This document shows, piece by piece, positions 40,770 through 50,154 of a DNA stretch of 64,000 nt. How positions within the stretch are numbered: the stretch's first letter is position 1; the number at the start of each line of letters is the position of its first letter. The notes under the pieces are model-generated. The model saw only the letters and a list, made by a program, of their open reading frames with translations. It did no database searches and was not told the origin of the DNA. A program made the position numbers and the translations under genes. The stretch covers positions 1,736,001 to 1,800,000 of the forward strand of contig NZ_LKAJ02000001.1 of the NCBI RefSeq assembly GCF_001431295.2, given 5' to 3'. The DNA comes from Candidatus Berkiella aquae. Its GTDB lineage: Bacteria; Pseudomonadota; Gammaproteobacteria; Berkiellales; Berkiellaceae.

Positions 40770-42935
40770 TTATGGTTTACTGTGACGATTCTGAGAAGAG
40801 GGCTTATCTTTAACTTGCGTATTATTTTTCACTTCCGACTGAACGTTCATAAATCGGTTAAAAAAAGGCGTTTTATTCGCCCTTAGTTCTTTCGCATTTT
40901 TAGCTTTTTCTTCTTTTGCTGCCATTTTAGCTTCTTGCTTTGCTTCTTTTTTATTTTGTTTTTCCATTTCAGTTTGATATTTTTCTTTCGCTTTTTTTCC
41001 ATATTCAAAATCAGGGACAACACCACTAGAAACGGTTTCTTTGGTCTTACTGAGTTTTATTTTTCCTTTAATCTGCTCATAAACCAAGCCAACACTATTA
41101 GCAATACTGGCAACACTCAAGGTTGCACTTAATGCACCAATCACAGTCGCCGCAACCGCAGCAACAGGTGCAGCAGGAGAAGCAACAGCAGGAATAAGAA
41201 TAGTCGTTACCAAACTGGCGGCAGCAACACCGATACTCATAAATACATTGGCTAGTTGCCTTGGAACCGATTTTTCAAGAAAATTGAGTCGTTCTTTTTT
41301 CTGAACCACATTAAAAACACCGGCATACCTTGTTTTAAAATCTTTGCGCATCGCTTTTTTGGCGGCCGATTTCTCTTGTTTTAGCTCTTGACCTTCCATT
41401 TCTTCTGTTGTTTTCTCGCCTGCTATTTTGCGTATCACATTTTCTTGTATTGTTTCAGATATTTTACTAACCCCTTCCGTTACCTTGCTAAACGCAGCAC
41501 CTATACCCGGTTTAAGACCGCTGCGGTGGAGTAAATCATTTGCTTTGAAATCAAAATTAATCTTAGGAGCCGGAAATTCTGCATGATAACTATTGGCATA
41601 TTGCGCCATCGTAGCATGGTCATATTCTTGAATCATTTTTTTAAGATTCGAGTCAATTTTAATTGCCTCAAAAGCAATTTCAGATGTTGCTAATTTTTGC
41701 ATGGCATGTTCTATTTCTTTCAAGAATACCGTGTCTGGAATTTGATTTTTAAATGCTATCCATTTATCAACGTCGCCACCACGAAGTTCAATAAACGATC
41801 TTCTGAAACTCTCAAACAACTCCATTACTTTTTCACGATCATTATTAGCAAATAATATTGTTGGTAATTGTTCTCTTAACTTCATGAGTTCATCATAAAC
41901 CTGACGAGATTCAAGATAATACCTTTTACACTGCTCAACGGCGTTTTTATTAAGATCCGTTGCTTTTAGTTTATCTTCAAAATTATCATCTTGTATTGCA
42001 ACTTGCTGCAATGGCGTTTGATTGATAAAACGATTGCCAATATGGGAATAAAGTAATTGCAAATCGTCTTCCGCAATTTTCTTTCCTTCAATTAACTGAA
42101 TGTATTTTTGCTTAATTTCACCGGGAAGATCTTGTGAAAATATTTTTTCATGGGTAAATTGATAAGCATACATCGATTTTCGAAGAGAAGAAGGTAAATT
42201 CATTTTCTCAAAAGCCTGCCCTATTTCGCTAAATTCAGTTATTTTTCTGCTGACCGTCTGCAAACCTGCAAGCTCAACTTTTTTTGCAATATCAGCTAAC
42301 TGAGAGACTCGTTGTTCTCCTTCTGCTTGATTCGCCAAATAAAAATCTTCAATAATTTTGTTGACAGCAAGTACTTTCTCTCTCTTTTTGCTAACACTCA
42401 ATGAACCGTCTGTAATGACATCTTGACGAGCCGCATAAAGCATATCATAGATAGGATCCCAGGCTTTGAGATAACCTTCCAACATTTTCTTATCATCATC
42501 CGACAACTTTGCTTTATTGATTTTTTTTATCAAGTCATCAGTTGAAATCATCTCTTTGCGTAAATTTTTACGTTCGGCACGTTCTTCAAGATACAATCCA
42601 ATGCTGCGTACGGCAGAAACACAAGAAGCGGCAAAAATAAAGGGGGGAATTAAAACAGAAGCACCAATTATAATTGAAATAGCAAGCGGGATCGTTGCGA
42701 ACATTCCAAGACCATAAGCCAAGGCAGGCAAAATTTTCTGCCGCGTTTTAAGATTTTCATTTTGTAATACATCAGCGATGAGAAATCCTGCAAACCCTGT
42801 AATGCCTAAAGCAATTATATCACCTCCCAAACTCGCTAATTTACTGAATCCATCCGCAAGCTGAAGGTGGGTAAACTTAGAAAATGCTTCTTTTATCTTA
42901 CCGAATGCTTCAATAAAAGAGACATGTTCAGTCAT
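40770..42935 (-). CDS. Unknown membrane-associated coiled-coil protein, possible effector
   Basis: A 721-residue protein of no recognised family. Hydrophobic segments lie at about residues 37-57 (GDIIALGITGFAGFLIADVL) and 68-110 (ALAYGLGMFATIPLAISIII and on). A long charged helical region follows (120-560), then a second hydrophobic stretch at about 570-625 (VAAASLVTTILIPAVASPAA...). The tail is Lys/Glu/Ala-rich (KEAKQEAKMAAKEEKAKN) and ends in a polar RHSKP. Two membrane hairpins around a coiled coil are common in vacuole-targeted effectors, but the role is unknown. It is divergent from the SidE-like gene, sharing a 274-bp control region with an ATGTTCGAA site. Confidence 0.65.
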   Translation of the reverse strand: MTEHVSFIEAFGKIKEAFSKFTHLQLADGFSKLASLGGDIIALGITGFAGFLIADVLQNENLKTRQKILPALAYGLGMFATIPLAISIIIGASVLIPPFIFAASCVSAVRSIGLYLEERAERKNLRKEMISTDDLIKKINKAKLSDDDKKMLEGYLKAWDPIYDMLYAARQDVITDGSLSVSKKREKVLAVNKIIEDFYLANQAEGEQRVSQLADIAKKVELAGLQTVSRKITEFSEIGQAFEKMNLPSSLRKSMYAYQFTHEKIFSQDLPGEIKQKYIQLIEGKKIAEDDLQLLYSHIGNRFINQTPLQQVAIQDDNFEDKLKATDLNKNAVEQCKRYYLESRQVYDELMKLREQLPTILFANNDREKVMELFESFRRSFIELRGGDVDKWIAFKNQIPDTVFLKEIEHAMQKLATSEIAFEAIKIDSNLKKMIQEYDHATMAQYANSYHAEFPAPKINFDFKANDLLHRSGLKPGIGAAFSKVTEGVSKISETIQENVIRKIAGEKTTEEMEGQELKQEKSAAKKAMRKDFKTRYAGVFNVVQKKERLNFLEKSVPRQLANVFMSIGVAAASLVTTILIPAVASPAAPVAAVAATVIGALSATLSVASIANSVGLVYEQIKGKIKLSKTKETVSSGVVPDFEYGKKAKEKYQTEMEKQNKKEAKQEAKMAAKEEKAKNAKELRANKTPFFNRFMNVQSEVKNNTQVKDKPSSQNRHSKP

Positions 42936-43113
42936 GATTATCTGTCCAAAACAGCGGTATTGTTAATTAGACATTTTAAAATGTGAAATTATCAATTTTT
43001 TTTGAAGGAAATGCACCTATTTTAATCTTTCCAGAAAGGTATGTTTAAACTCACTATCGCCCTTAATCGTGCATGAAAATTTTACAAAAATACATTTAAC
43101 AAAATTGAATTCA

Positions 43114-43122
43114 ATGTTCGAA
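43114..43122. promoter_or_regulatory. TTCGAA-type site in the divergent control region
   Basis: ATGTTCGAA is the reverse complement of TTCGAACAT, which occurs twice upstream of the RasGEF gene. It lies 88 bp before the SidE-like gene and 178 bp before the membrane protein gene. The TTCGAA core is short enough to occur by chance, so this is tentative. The rest of this 274-bp region shows no gene. Confidence 0.25.
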
Positions 43123-43209
43123 AATATTCATTTCTATTTGACCACCTAGATTTTGTACGTTAGCATATTTTTCAATAGTTTGAATAGTAACTTGTTCGAA
43201 GGCATAGAC

Positions 43210-46200
43210 ATGATTGAATACTTATTAAAATTATTTGCTTATAGTGGTCATGATCTTTATGCCGCAATTGAATCCAATGATTTAAGCAAGGTTAGAACAA
43301 TGACGAAAAGTCATTTTCATCCAAAATTGGTGGATATTTGCAAAGAAAATGCGCAACAGAATCTGTTAATCGCAGCTAAAGGTAACTCCAAAATTATTGA
43401 ATGTTTACTATCGGTATATGGTGATAAGTTTAATGATGAATACCAAATTATAGCACTTATAGATGCGACCCAAAAAGGATACTTGCCACCATTAAAATTT
43501 GCGCTTCGTCGGTATCATCATGCCACCAAAAGTCTTTTGCGTAGCAATACTTCTCGAGAAAAAACACTACTTCACACAATCCTGCGTAAAAACCATGCAG
43601 CGGTTAAATTATGTAGAAATTTTGCAGAACTCACTAAGAATAATCTTCTCTATCAGAAAAATAAAGCGCTATATCAATCGATTCTTAAGATGCCATCCTA
43701 TGCAGACATACTCACGCAAAGATTTGTCAAACTTGCAAAAGCTAATCTTACTTTTCAAGATCATGAACCACTTTACCAAGCGATAATTGATTCATGTGGC
43801 GATAACGAGGATTTAGCCGAAGGATTCACAATCCTTGCCATGAACAATTACGCATATCAAAGCCATAAACCACTGTATCGTGCTCTGATCAATGCACCTT
43901 ATAATGCCACTAATCTAGCCCTCAATTTTCTCAAGCTTGCAAAGGCTAATCTCACATTTCAAGATCATGAACCACTCTATCAGGCGATTATTGATACACC
44001 TGGCCGTAAAGAGGATGTAACAAAAGGATTTGCAATCCTTGCCAAGAACAATTATTCATATCAGAGTCATAAACCACTATATCAGGCCCTTATCAATACA
44101 CGCGGCAATGCCACTAATCTAGCACACAGATTTGTAGAGCTTGCCAATGAGGGGCTTTCTTATTTGGCTCATGAGCCACTTTATCAAATGCTTATTGATG
44201 AATCTTATTTTGCCAATCAACTGATGTCAGCCTTTGTAACACTTGCAAAAGCTAATTGTTTTTATCAAAGTCATAAACCGCTTTATCAAGCGATATTTAA
44301 TAACGCTGTTCAAGCCAGGGATCTTGCGCATGGGTTTCTGCAACTTATTAATACAAATTTTTCTTATGATAATCATGAACCACTTTATCAAGCGCTTAGT
44401 CGTAATCCTTTTCATATAGATAACCTAATGGACAAATTTATACAGCTTGAGCATGCTGGCCTCTCATATTTGGGGCATGAATCACTTTACCAAGTGATTA
44501 TTGATAACCCTCAAGATTATCAAAACAACCTGGTGCAAGCATTTGTGCAATTGACAAATGCTGGGCTTAATTATTGGAAACATCCACAACTTTACCAGGG
44601 GCTGATTATGAGTAACCCCTCTCATGCTAATGAGCTAGCGCAAGCATATATACAACTTGAGCATGCTGGATTTGGCTTTGAAAAGAATGAGCCCCTTTAC
44701 CAGGTGCTGAGTAATGCATTTAAAAGCGACGATGGAATTAAAGTAGTTGAAGGAATAGTCGAACTCGCGAAAGTCAATTTCTCTTATCAAGATTATCTGG
44801 CAAAAGTTAATATTACAAAAGAAATTCCCGAAGTATTAATTGCTCTTCTTCAAGCCGATATAAATTATAAACCTTATTCAGACTATTTTAGTTTTAATAT
44901 ATTGATAACCAATGACAAATTAGCTACTTATGCTCTTTGCACCTTAAAGCAAGCGGGGTTTTCGCTTGATCAGCATCAACACTTATTTCATGTCATTTTA
45001 ATGGAATTAAGTAAAGAACGTTGCCGATACCAGTTGGTATTGAACACAGTTAATCAGGTCACAAGTTATGCCAAAACAAATCATTTATTAGAGAGAAATG
45101 CCGAAGGTTTCGATGAGCAGTGTCAAAAATTAAATGCAATCGTTGATGTAGGGGTAAATTCATTGCCCTCATTCACAGAAGGCCCATTAGTTAAATCTGA
45201 GAATACGATTTGGATAGAATCCATCCTCGATCAAATAAGTCACTTAACGGTTGATAGTCATCAGTTAATTACTTTTAATGCGCAAGAACACTACATTTTA
45301 ACCCTCCCCGAACAAGGTGATATCAATTTAACCCTTTTAATCAACAATGCCAATTTGAGCCAGCTTACTCTCAAGAAAGATCTGATTGCTAGACTCGGTG
45401 AGAGGTTAAAAGAATTAATAACAGAGAATACCACGCTCGATACTCTTAACAATCCCATCGTTCAATTGCTTCCTCGGGTTCAGCAGCTAGCAATTAAACA
45501 CTACATTTCTGAACGCTACCTCAATATTAATAAATTATTTCGTTCCGAGCCACTTGTGCAAGATCATAGTAGAATATTAAATAGGGAAAGCGATAAAAAC
45601 ATGTTGGCTTGTTTTATTCTAGGCTGCCTCCTAAATGATGCGGCAAACAAAATTACCGTTCTTGCAGACAGCTTCCCAGAAAAAATGGATTGCTCTCAAG
45701 AAATTCTTTTAGATCGCGGTGAAAAACTAACGCCAGAAATAATAGCAACCCGGTTGGCAAATCCTTGGCATTTTCCTGCATTAACGAGCTTTAGTGTCTA
45801 TAAAGAAGGTGCATCATATTTTAATATGCCAGGAACAACTCGTACGAAGCTTGCAAATCCGCCAAGAGTATGTGTCATTAATGAAATCGAAGGAGAGGCG
45901 CTTCTTGCACATGGCACTCAAGTCATAACCACACAAGGACCTACTTATTTACTGTCAGAAATTAAAAACAGTCCCATGTTAGCGCGCAAAAATAATTATT
46001 GGTCAGAATTAGCGATCGCTGCAGCTAATAAGTATTTGTCAAAAGCATATGTTGAAGCAAACTGCCTTATTTATTTAAAGGGTTATGAAATAGCACGCCC
46101 TAATCATAATTCAACACATACCTATCGAGTTATGTTATGCATAGAACAGATCACGAATTACTTCTCTCACTATGCTGCAGATGAAGAATTTAAAGATTTT

Positions 46201-46842
46201 TGTCAATCTTTGAATGACACAGAGATAGAATGGTTACGGGTTGCTGCTGCTTTTAGTATCACTGGCAGAGAAAGCGAAATAAGCGCCGGTGAAAACCTAA
46301 CAAAATATGATGAATTTAGAGCGGCATCTTGTCAACATTTTATGGAATTTGTAAGCAAATCTAAGCCAAATATTGACAGCCGTCAATTAGAGAGAGTATC
46401 TGAAGTCGTTCGTTATATGGGCAATCCCCATTATGAAGATAAGATCAACCTCCATCCTAATGAGCATGAACGTAAAATACGCAATTATTATCATCGATTA
46501 CTATCAATCGCACATAAAATAGATTTGCCGCGTTGTTACTCAGCAAATCAATATCATAATGCAATGAAGATTTGTCGAGAATTATCTCAACCTGGGGAAG
46601 CTCAGCAAACCATGTTGAATGAAATCATTCGATATAATATTGAGTTAATTAAAGCGCATGGTGGTAGATTGAGCTGTGATATCAAAGCAGATGGGACAAT
46701 GGTTGATGTTTCAACAAGTTATCGAGAAATTTATGGCGAAGCCAGTAGTTCTCTAAAACGATTATTTGAACTGACACAAACGGTAACCAAGCCACAAATA
46801 ATGCGGAATGAAACATTAAGCTGTCGTTTGAAGATAGCGTAA
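43210..46842 (+). CDS. Repeat protein with C-terminal SidE-like phosphodiesterase domain
   Basis: The protein has 1210 residues. The N-terminus (about 15-90) is ankyrin-like (HDLYAAIESNDLSKVRTM, NLLIAAKGNSKIIECLL). Residues about 138-530 are eleven or so 34-residue repeats of the form FVxLAKANLTFQDHEPLYQA followed by a variable DLAxG end. The C-terminal part (about 930-1190) carries the pattern of the SidE phosphodiesterase domain: RPNHNSTHTYR (His966, His970), ITGRESE (Glu1023) and LLSIAHKIDLPRC (His1102). These correspond to the catalytic His/Glu/His of SdeA. In Legionella this domain processes ADP-ribosylated ubiquitin for ligation or removal. Here no mono-ADP-ribosyltransferase domain is seen. 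The ATG with GAAGG seven bases upstream is preferred to an upstream TTG. Confidence 0.68.
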   Translation: MIEYLLKLFAYSGHDLYAAIESNDLSKVRTMTKSHFHPKLVDICKENAQQNLLIAAKGNSKIIECLLSVYGDKFNDEYQIIALIDATQKGYLPPLKFALRRYHHATKSLLRSNTSREKTLLHTILRKNHAAVKLCRNFAELTKNNLLYQKNKALYQSILKMPSYADILTQRFVKLAKANLTFQDHEPLYQAIIDSCGDNEDLAEGFTILAMNNYAYQSHKPLYRALINAPYNATNLALNFLKLAKANLTFQDHEPLYQAIIDTPGRKEDVTKGFAILAKNNYSYQSHKPLYQALINTRGNATNLAHRFVELANEGLSYLAHEPLYQMLIDESYFANQLMSAFVTLAKANCFYQSHKPLYQAIFNNAVQARDLAHGFLQLINTNFSYDNHEPLYQALSRNPFHIDNLMDKFIQLEHAGLSYLGHESLYQVIIDNPQDYQNNLVQAFVQLTNAGLNYWKHPQLYQGLIMSNPSHANELAQAYIQLEHAGFGFEKNEPLYQVLSNAFKSDDGIKVVEGIVELAKVNFSYQDYLAKVNITKEIPEVLIALLQADINYKPYSDYFSFNILITNDKLATYALCTLKQAGFSLDQHQHLFHVILMELSKERCRYQLVLNTVNQVTSYAKTNHLLERNAEGFDEQCQKLNAIVDVGVNSLPSFTEGPLVKSENTIWIESILDQISHLTVDSHQLITFNAQEHYILTLPEQGDINLTLLINNANLSQLTLKKDLIARLGERLKELITENTTLDTLNNPIVQLLPRVQQLAIKHYISERYLNINKLFRSEPLVQDHSRILNRESDKNMLACFILGCLLNDAANKITVLADSFPEKMDCSQEILLDRGEKLTPEIIATRLANPWHFPALTSFSVYKEGASYFNMPGTTRTKLANPPRVCVINEIEGEALLAHGTQVITTQGPTYLLSEIKNSPMLARKNNYWSELAIAAANKYLSKAYVEANCLIYLKGYEIARPNHNSTHTYRVMLCIEQITNYFSHYAADEEFKDFCQSLNDTEIEWLRVAAAFSITGRESEISAGENLTKYDEFRAASCQHFMEFVSKSKPNIDSRQLERVSEVVRYMGNPHYEDKINLHPNEHERKIRNYYHRLLSIAHKIDLPRCYSANQYHNAMKICRELSQPGEAQQTMLNEIIRYNIELIKAHGGRLSCDIKADGTMVDVSTSYREIYGEASSSLKRLFELTQTVTKPQIMRNETLSCRLKIA

Positions 46843-46884
46843 AAGACGTCCTGGTTCGTGATTTTTGGAGATATGGCTAAATTT

Positions 46885-47676
46885 TTAGTCAAGCAAATAA
46901 TCAATAATACCAAGTGATTTTGCTTTTTTAATAATTTGCTGTTTGTTAAAGCATTGAAGTTTACGCTTGATTCTCGAAATGTAAACATTAACCGTGTTGA
47001 TTGAGACCTTCTGCTTTTCAGCGATAAGTCCGGTTGAATAACCATTAATTAACCATTTAACACATTCTTGTTCGCGCGCTGATAATAAATTAAATGGGTA
47101 AAAAAGCTCATTGCTGAGTAGCTCTTCTGTACTAGGCATGTTTGGCGTTACACCAACGCGCATAATCTTTTCTGGTAATGGTATAATCCGTTCATTTTGT
47201 GCAATATCGATTATACTTTTGCACTGTTCAGCAAAATAAGTTGAAAAGCGCTTTAATAAATTCAAATTATTTAAATAGCCGTCATAAACGTGCTTATTCT
47301 CGACAGAAGTAGCAAAAGCGGTTGTTATCATTTTATCATTTTGACGTTCGAACAAAACGATTCCATTGAAGAGTTCCATTTTTTGTGAAATTTCAATAAA
47401 TTTTGTTGAGCTACAGGTTTCCCAACTGTACCAACCTGGTTCAAAAAACAATTCACACATCGGAAATTCATTTTTAAACCAAGATTCATAAAATTTTGCA
47501 TTGTTGTGCAACGTAAATCCAGAAGTATCTGGATAGGTAACAGAATAATTAAAGTAGGTGATGGCTAATTTGTCTTGTAAGGGTTGTATAAGCTTTTGAA
47601 CCGTTGACTGCGCTTCGTAAGAAATATGGTTTTCAGGCAAGAATGAGGTTTTATTTAAAGTACTCGCTGAGTGCAT
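46885..47676 (-). CDS. LuxR-type transcriptional regulator
   Basis: A 263-residue protein with a C-terminal LuxR/FixJ-type helix-turn-helix: LLSAREQECVKWLINGYSTG, then IAEKQKVSINTVNVYISRI and KRKLQCFNKQQIIKKA. The N-terminal about 180 residues form an unassigned sensory domain with features of autoinducer-binding-type proteins (aromatic residues, FNGIVLFERQND), but no conserved ligand set could be confirmed. The ATG (MHSASTLNK) has GGTGGG seven bases upstream, better than the TTG/GTG before it. Several Legionella LuxR regulators (LpnR type) share this size. It lies between two effector-like genes and might control them, which is inference. Confidence 0.85.
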   Translation of the reverse strand: MHSASTLNKTSFLPENHISYEAQSTVQKLIQPLQDKLAITYFNYSVTYPDTSGFTLHNNAKFYESWFKNEFPMCELFFEPGWYSWETCSSTKFIEISQKMELFNGIVLFERQNDKMITTAFATSVENKHVYDGYLNNLNLLKRFSTYFAEQCKSIIDIAQNERIIPLPEKIMRVGVTPNMPSTEELLSNELFYPFNLLSAREQECVKWLINGYSTGLIAEKQKVSINTVNVYISRIKRKLQCFNKQQIIKKAKSLGIIDYLLD

Positions 47677-47820
47677 ATGCTCGCCCACCAATAATTTGAC
47701 TATACCTGGAAATCAGTAAACGCCAAATATTATAGGTTTTTTCCTTACAACACTATGATCAACAGCACCAACGTCGAATCTTCCCGATAAATGGCAGTGA
47801 TTAATCATTCACAGAACTTC

Positions 47821-47851
47821 TTGACATGACAAACCTATTCGAACGGATAAC
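47821..47851 (+). promoter_or_regulatory. Candidate promoter with TTCGAAC in the spacer
   Basis: TTGACA, a perfect -35 hexamer, is followed after about 18 bases by GGATAAC as a weak -10. The spacer holds ATTCGAAC (47837-47844). The motif resembles the sites before the RasGEF gene and the divergent SidE-like region, so a regulator may act between -35 and -10 here. Confidence 0.4.
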
Positions 47852-47896
47852 AATTAAGCGATATAACTACATATTTGCGCGAGTAAGGCATGCATT

Positions 47897-49204
47897 ATGA
47901 AACGTGGAGCAACGACAGAACTTAAAAATGATCATAAAAAAATAAAATATGATTTAATTGAACTTCAGCGACAATTTGATGAAGTGGCATCAACAATAAA
48001 AAACATTACAGACGAAAATAGAGATAAAATACTATATGAAATTAACCATTTTCTATCAAAACAGCCCATTGAACATCTTGATGTAAATAATTTTCTACAA
48101 ACTATTGCTACCAATTCAAAAAAAATGATTGTAAGTGCTCAATCTGCTACTTTAGTTCTTGAAATACTTGAAAAGATCATATCGGAAAATATCGAAAAAA
48201 TTAATTGGCACACAACATCGCTTACGCTTGATCCTTATTCAGGTCTACCATTGTTTATGTTGATACCAGTTCTTCTAGAAGATGCGCTTAGAGGTAAATT
48301 ACCAGAAAAAAATGTAATATTTTTAGTAAAAGTACTTAATGAGTTTATAGCTAACCCAAACTTGAAAATAGATTGGTCCTTTAATACTAAGTTAAACATG
48401 ACTTTGCCCGCATGGTGTATGTTGGTAATGATTGCGGAACGGGCAAAGCCAGAATTTTTGCAAAACTTTATCTATAATAGCCAATATCATGGAGTCATTG
48501 GTATGTGGGAGCCTGAACTTGATTCAGACTCATTAATCGAATTATTATGCAATCATGGAACTCCAGCTTCTCGTAGATTGGCTGGCCAACTGTACTTACT
48601 CAATAAAAATCTCGCAAATTGTAACTCTAATGATTCAACGAATAAATTAATAAAAGAAATTAATTTATTCGTCAACAATCTCTCCGCTAAGTTATGGCAT
48701 TTTAATAGCCTCTGTAAAGATCTGCCAGAAGATATCGTAAAAGTCTTAAATTGTCATATCATTATCGAAGAATTAAATGATTACCTGACTGATGGGACTG
48801 ATGGGACTAATGAACAAAAAGAAGCCTTTGCTTGGTACCTCCTCACTTCAGGACGGTTTAATTACCAACCAGAGCAAGCTGAAATTGATAAAGGCAATGT
48901 TGATTCTGCTTCTTTACAAAATCTCCTAGATAAAAAATCGTATGATTTTACCTCTATCTTAGCTACTAGTGATTATCGGGACATGCGACCTATGTCGCAA
49001 CTTGCTTTATTCTCTCATCCTAATTTTAATTCTACTGTTCATAAAAGAATATCAAAGGCGTTGGATGATTTAAGAAGCGAACGCAAATTACCTAGTTTTT
49101 TAAATTATTATCAAAGGGAGAATATTACTCATGTTATATCTAGCATGAACAATGATTTCACTTTGGCTGACATTAAGAAAACCATTCAATCGGCAATGAA
49201 GTAA
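47897..49204 (+). CDS. Hypothetical protein, possible effector
   Basis: A 435-residue all-helical protein not recognised. It opens with a charged coiled-coil-like region (KNDHKKIKYDLIELQRQFDE), followed by irregular helical units. Some resemble degenerate ankyrin or HEAT-type repeats, such as DPYSGLPLFMLIPVLLEDAL and WSFNTKLNMTLPAWCMLVMI. No signal peptide or membrane segment is present. AAGG lies eight bases before the ATG and a candidate promoter is seen about 50 bases further upstream. A clear intrinsic terminator follows. Size, repeat style and position beside other effector-like genes suggest a host-interacting protein, without direct proof. Confidence 0.6.
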   Translation: MKRGATTELKNDHKKIKYDLIELQRQFDEVASTIKNITDENRDKILYEINHFLSKQPIEHLDVNNFLQTIATNSKKMIVSAQSATLVLEILEKIISENIEKINWHTTSLTLDPYSGLPLFMLIPVLLEDALRGKLPEKNVIFLVKVLNEFIANPNLKIDWSFNTKLNMTLPAWCMLVMIAERAKPEFLQNFIYNSQYHGVIGMWEPELDSDSLIELLCNHGTPASRRLAGQLYLLNKNLANCNSNDSTNKLIKEINLFVNNLSAKLWHFNSLCKDLPEDIVKVLNCHIIIEELNDYLTDGTDGTNEQKEAFAWYLLTSGRFNYQPEQAEIDKGNVDSASLQNLLDKKSYDFTSILATSDYRDMRPMSQLALFSHPNFNSTVHKRISKALDDLRSERKLPSFLNYYQRENITHVISSMNNDFTLADIKKTIQSAMK

Positions 49205-49211
49205 CGTAATA

Positions 49212-49238
49212 GGGGGAATCACAATTTCCCCCTTTTTT
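49212..49238. terminator. Intrinsic terminator, bidirectional
   Basis: A 7-bp stem, GGGGGAA with TTCCCCC, encloses a 7-base loop and is followed by six T. It starts 8 bases after the stop codon of the hypothetical gene, and its T tract reaches the stop codon of the convergent rimK. Confidence 0.8.
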
Positions 49239-50139
49239 AACCTTTTCCTCGAGTTTTATTAATTCCCTTCACGCAATCTTTCTCAATATGTTCAATAATC
49301 ATATCGGCGACATCTTTGCGCGTAACGCGTTCAATTCCTTGTAAACCAGGAGATGAATTCACTTCTAACACCAATGGGCCTTGTTCAGAACGAATCAAAT
49401 CAACCCCTGCTACATTCAAGCCCATCACTTTAGCGGCCTTAAGGGCCAACGCGCGTTCTTCTGGTAGTAGTTTTACAATGCTGGCAGTACCACCGCGATG
49501 TAAGTTTGAACGAAAATCGCCTTCTTTGGCCGTACGCATCATGGCTGCCACAACGCGCTCACCAACCACAAAGCAGCGAATATCAGAACCACCTGATTCT
49601 TTAATGTATTCTTGCACTAAGAAATTGGCATTGAGGCCACGAAAAGCATTAATAACCCCTTCTGCGGCTTTTTCAGTTTCAGCTAAAACGATCCCTTGAC
49701 CATGGGTACTTTCCATTAATTTTACAATTAACGGCGCGCCGCCAACAAACGCAATCAATTCATCGGTTGCATCAGCTGAGTGCGCATAGCCGGTAATTGG
49801 CATGCCTACTCCTTTACGGGCGAGCAATTGATGAGCACGTAATTTATCGCGTGAACGGGATATGGCTATCGATTCATTCACCGAATAGACTCCACCCACT
49901 TCAAATTGCCGTAATACGGCTGTCCCGTAAGCGGTAACAGAAGCACCAATACGCGGAATAATCGCATCAAATTTAAGAACTTGTTTTTTATAATGAACCG
50001 ATGGCTGATTCGCTGTGATGTTCATATAACACTTTAAAACATCGACCGTTTGCACTTCGTGGCCACGCTGTTCAGCTGCTTCAACTAAACGTTTGGTTGA
50101 ATACAATTTAGCATCTCGCGATAAAATGCCAATTTTCAT
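49237..50139 (-). CDS. rimK: Ribosomal protein S6--L-glutamate ligase
   Basis: A 300-residue ATP-grasp ligase, the normal RimK length, that adds glutamate residues to the C-terminus of ribosomal protein S6. Seen: the N-terminal [42 protein letters not shown]-binding [40 protein letters not shown], and the Mg-ATP site [13 protein letters not shown]. It ends with a Lys/Arg-rich extension. AAGGAA is found close before the ATG. It starts 15 bp after endA on the same strand, so the two may be co-transcribed. The terminator of the opposite gene overlaps its stop. Confidence 0.94.
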   Translation of the reverse strand: MKIGILSRDAKLYSTKRLVEAAEQRGHEVQTVDVLKCYMNITANQPSVHYKKQVLKFDAIIPRIGASVTAYGTAVLRQFEVGGVYSVNESIAISRSRDKLRAHQLLARKGVGMPITGYAHSADATDELIAFVGGAPLIVKLMESTHGQGIVLAETEKAAEGVINAFRGLNANFLVQEYIKESGGSDIRCFVVGERVVAAMMRTAKEGDFRSNLHRGGTASIVKLLPEERALALKAAKVMGLNVAGVDLIRSEQGPLVLEVNSSPGLQGIERVTRKDVADMIIEHIEKDCVKGINKTRGKG

Positions 50140-50154
50140 GCGATTTCCTTGTAG

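Noticed and set aside
43153..43209. Extended start of the SidE-like gene
   Set aside because: It would use a TTG without a ribosome binding site. The ATG at 43210 has GAAGG at proper spacing.
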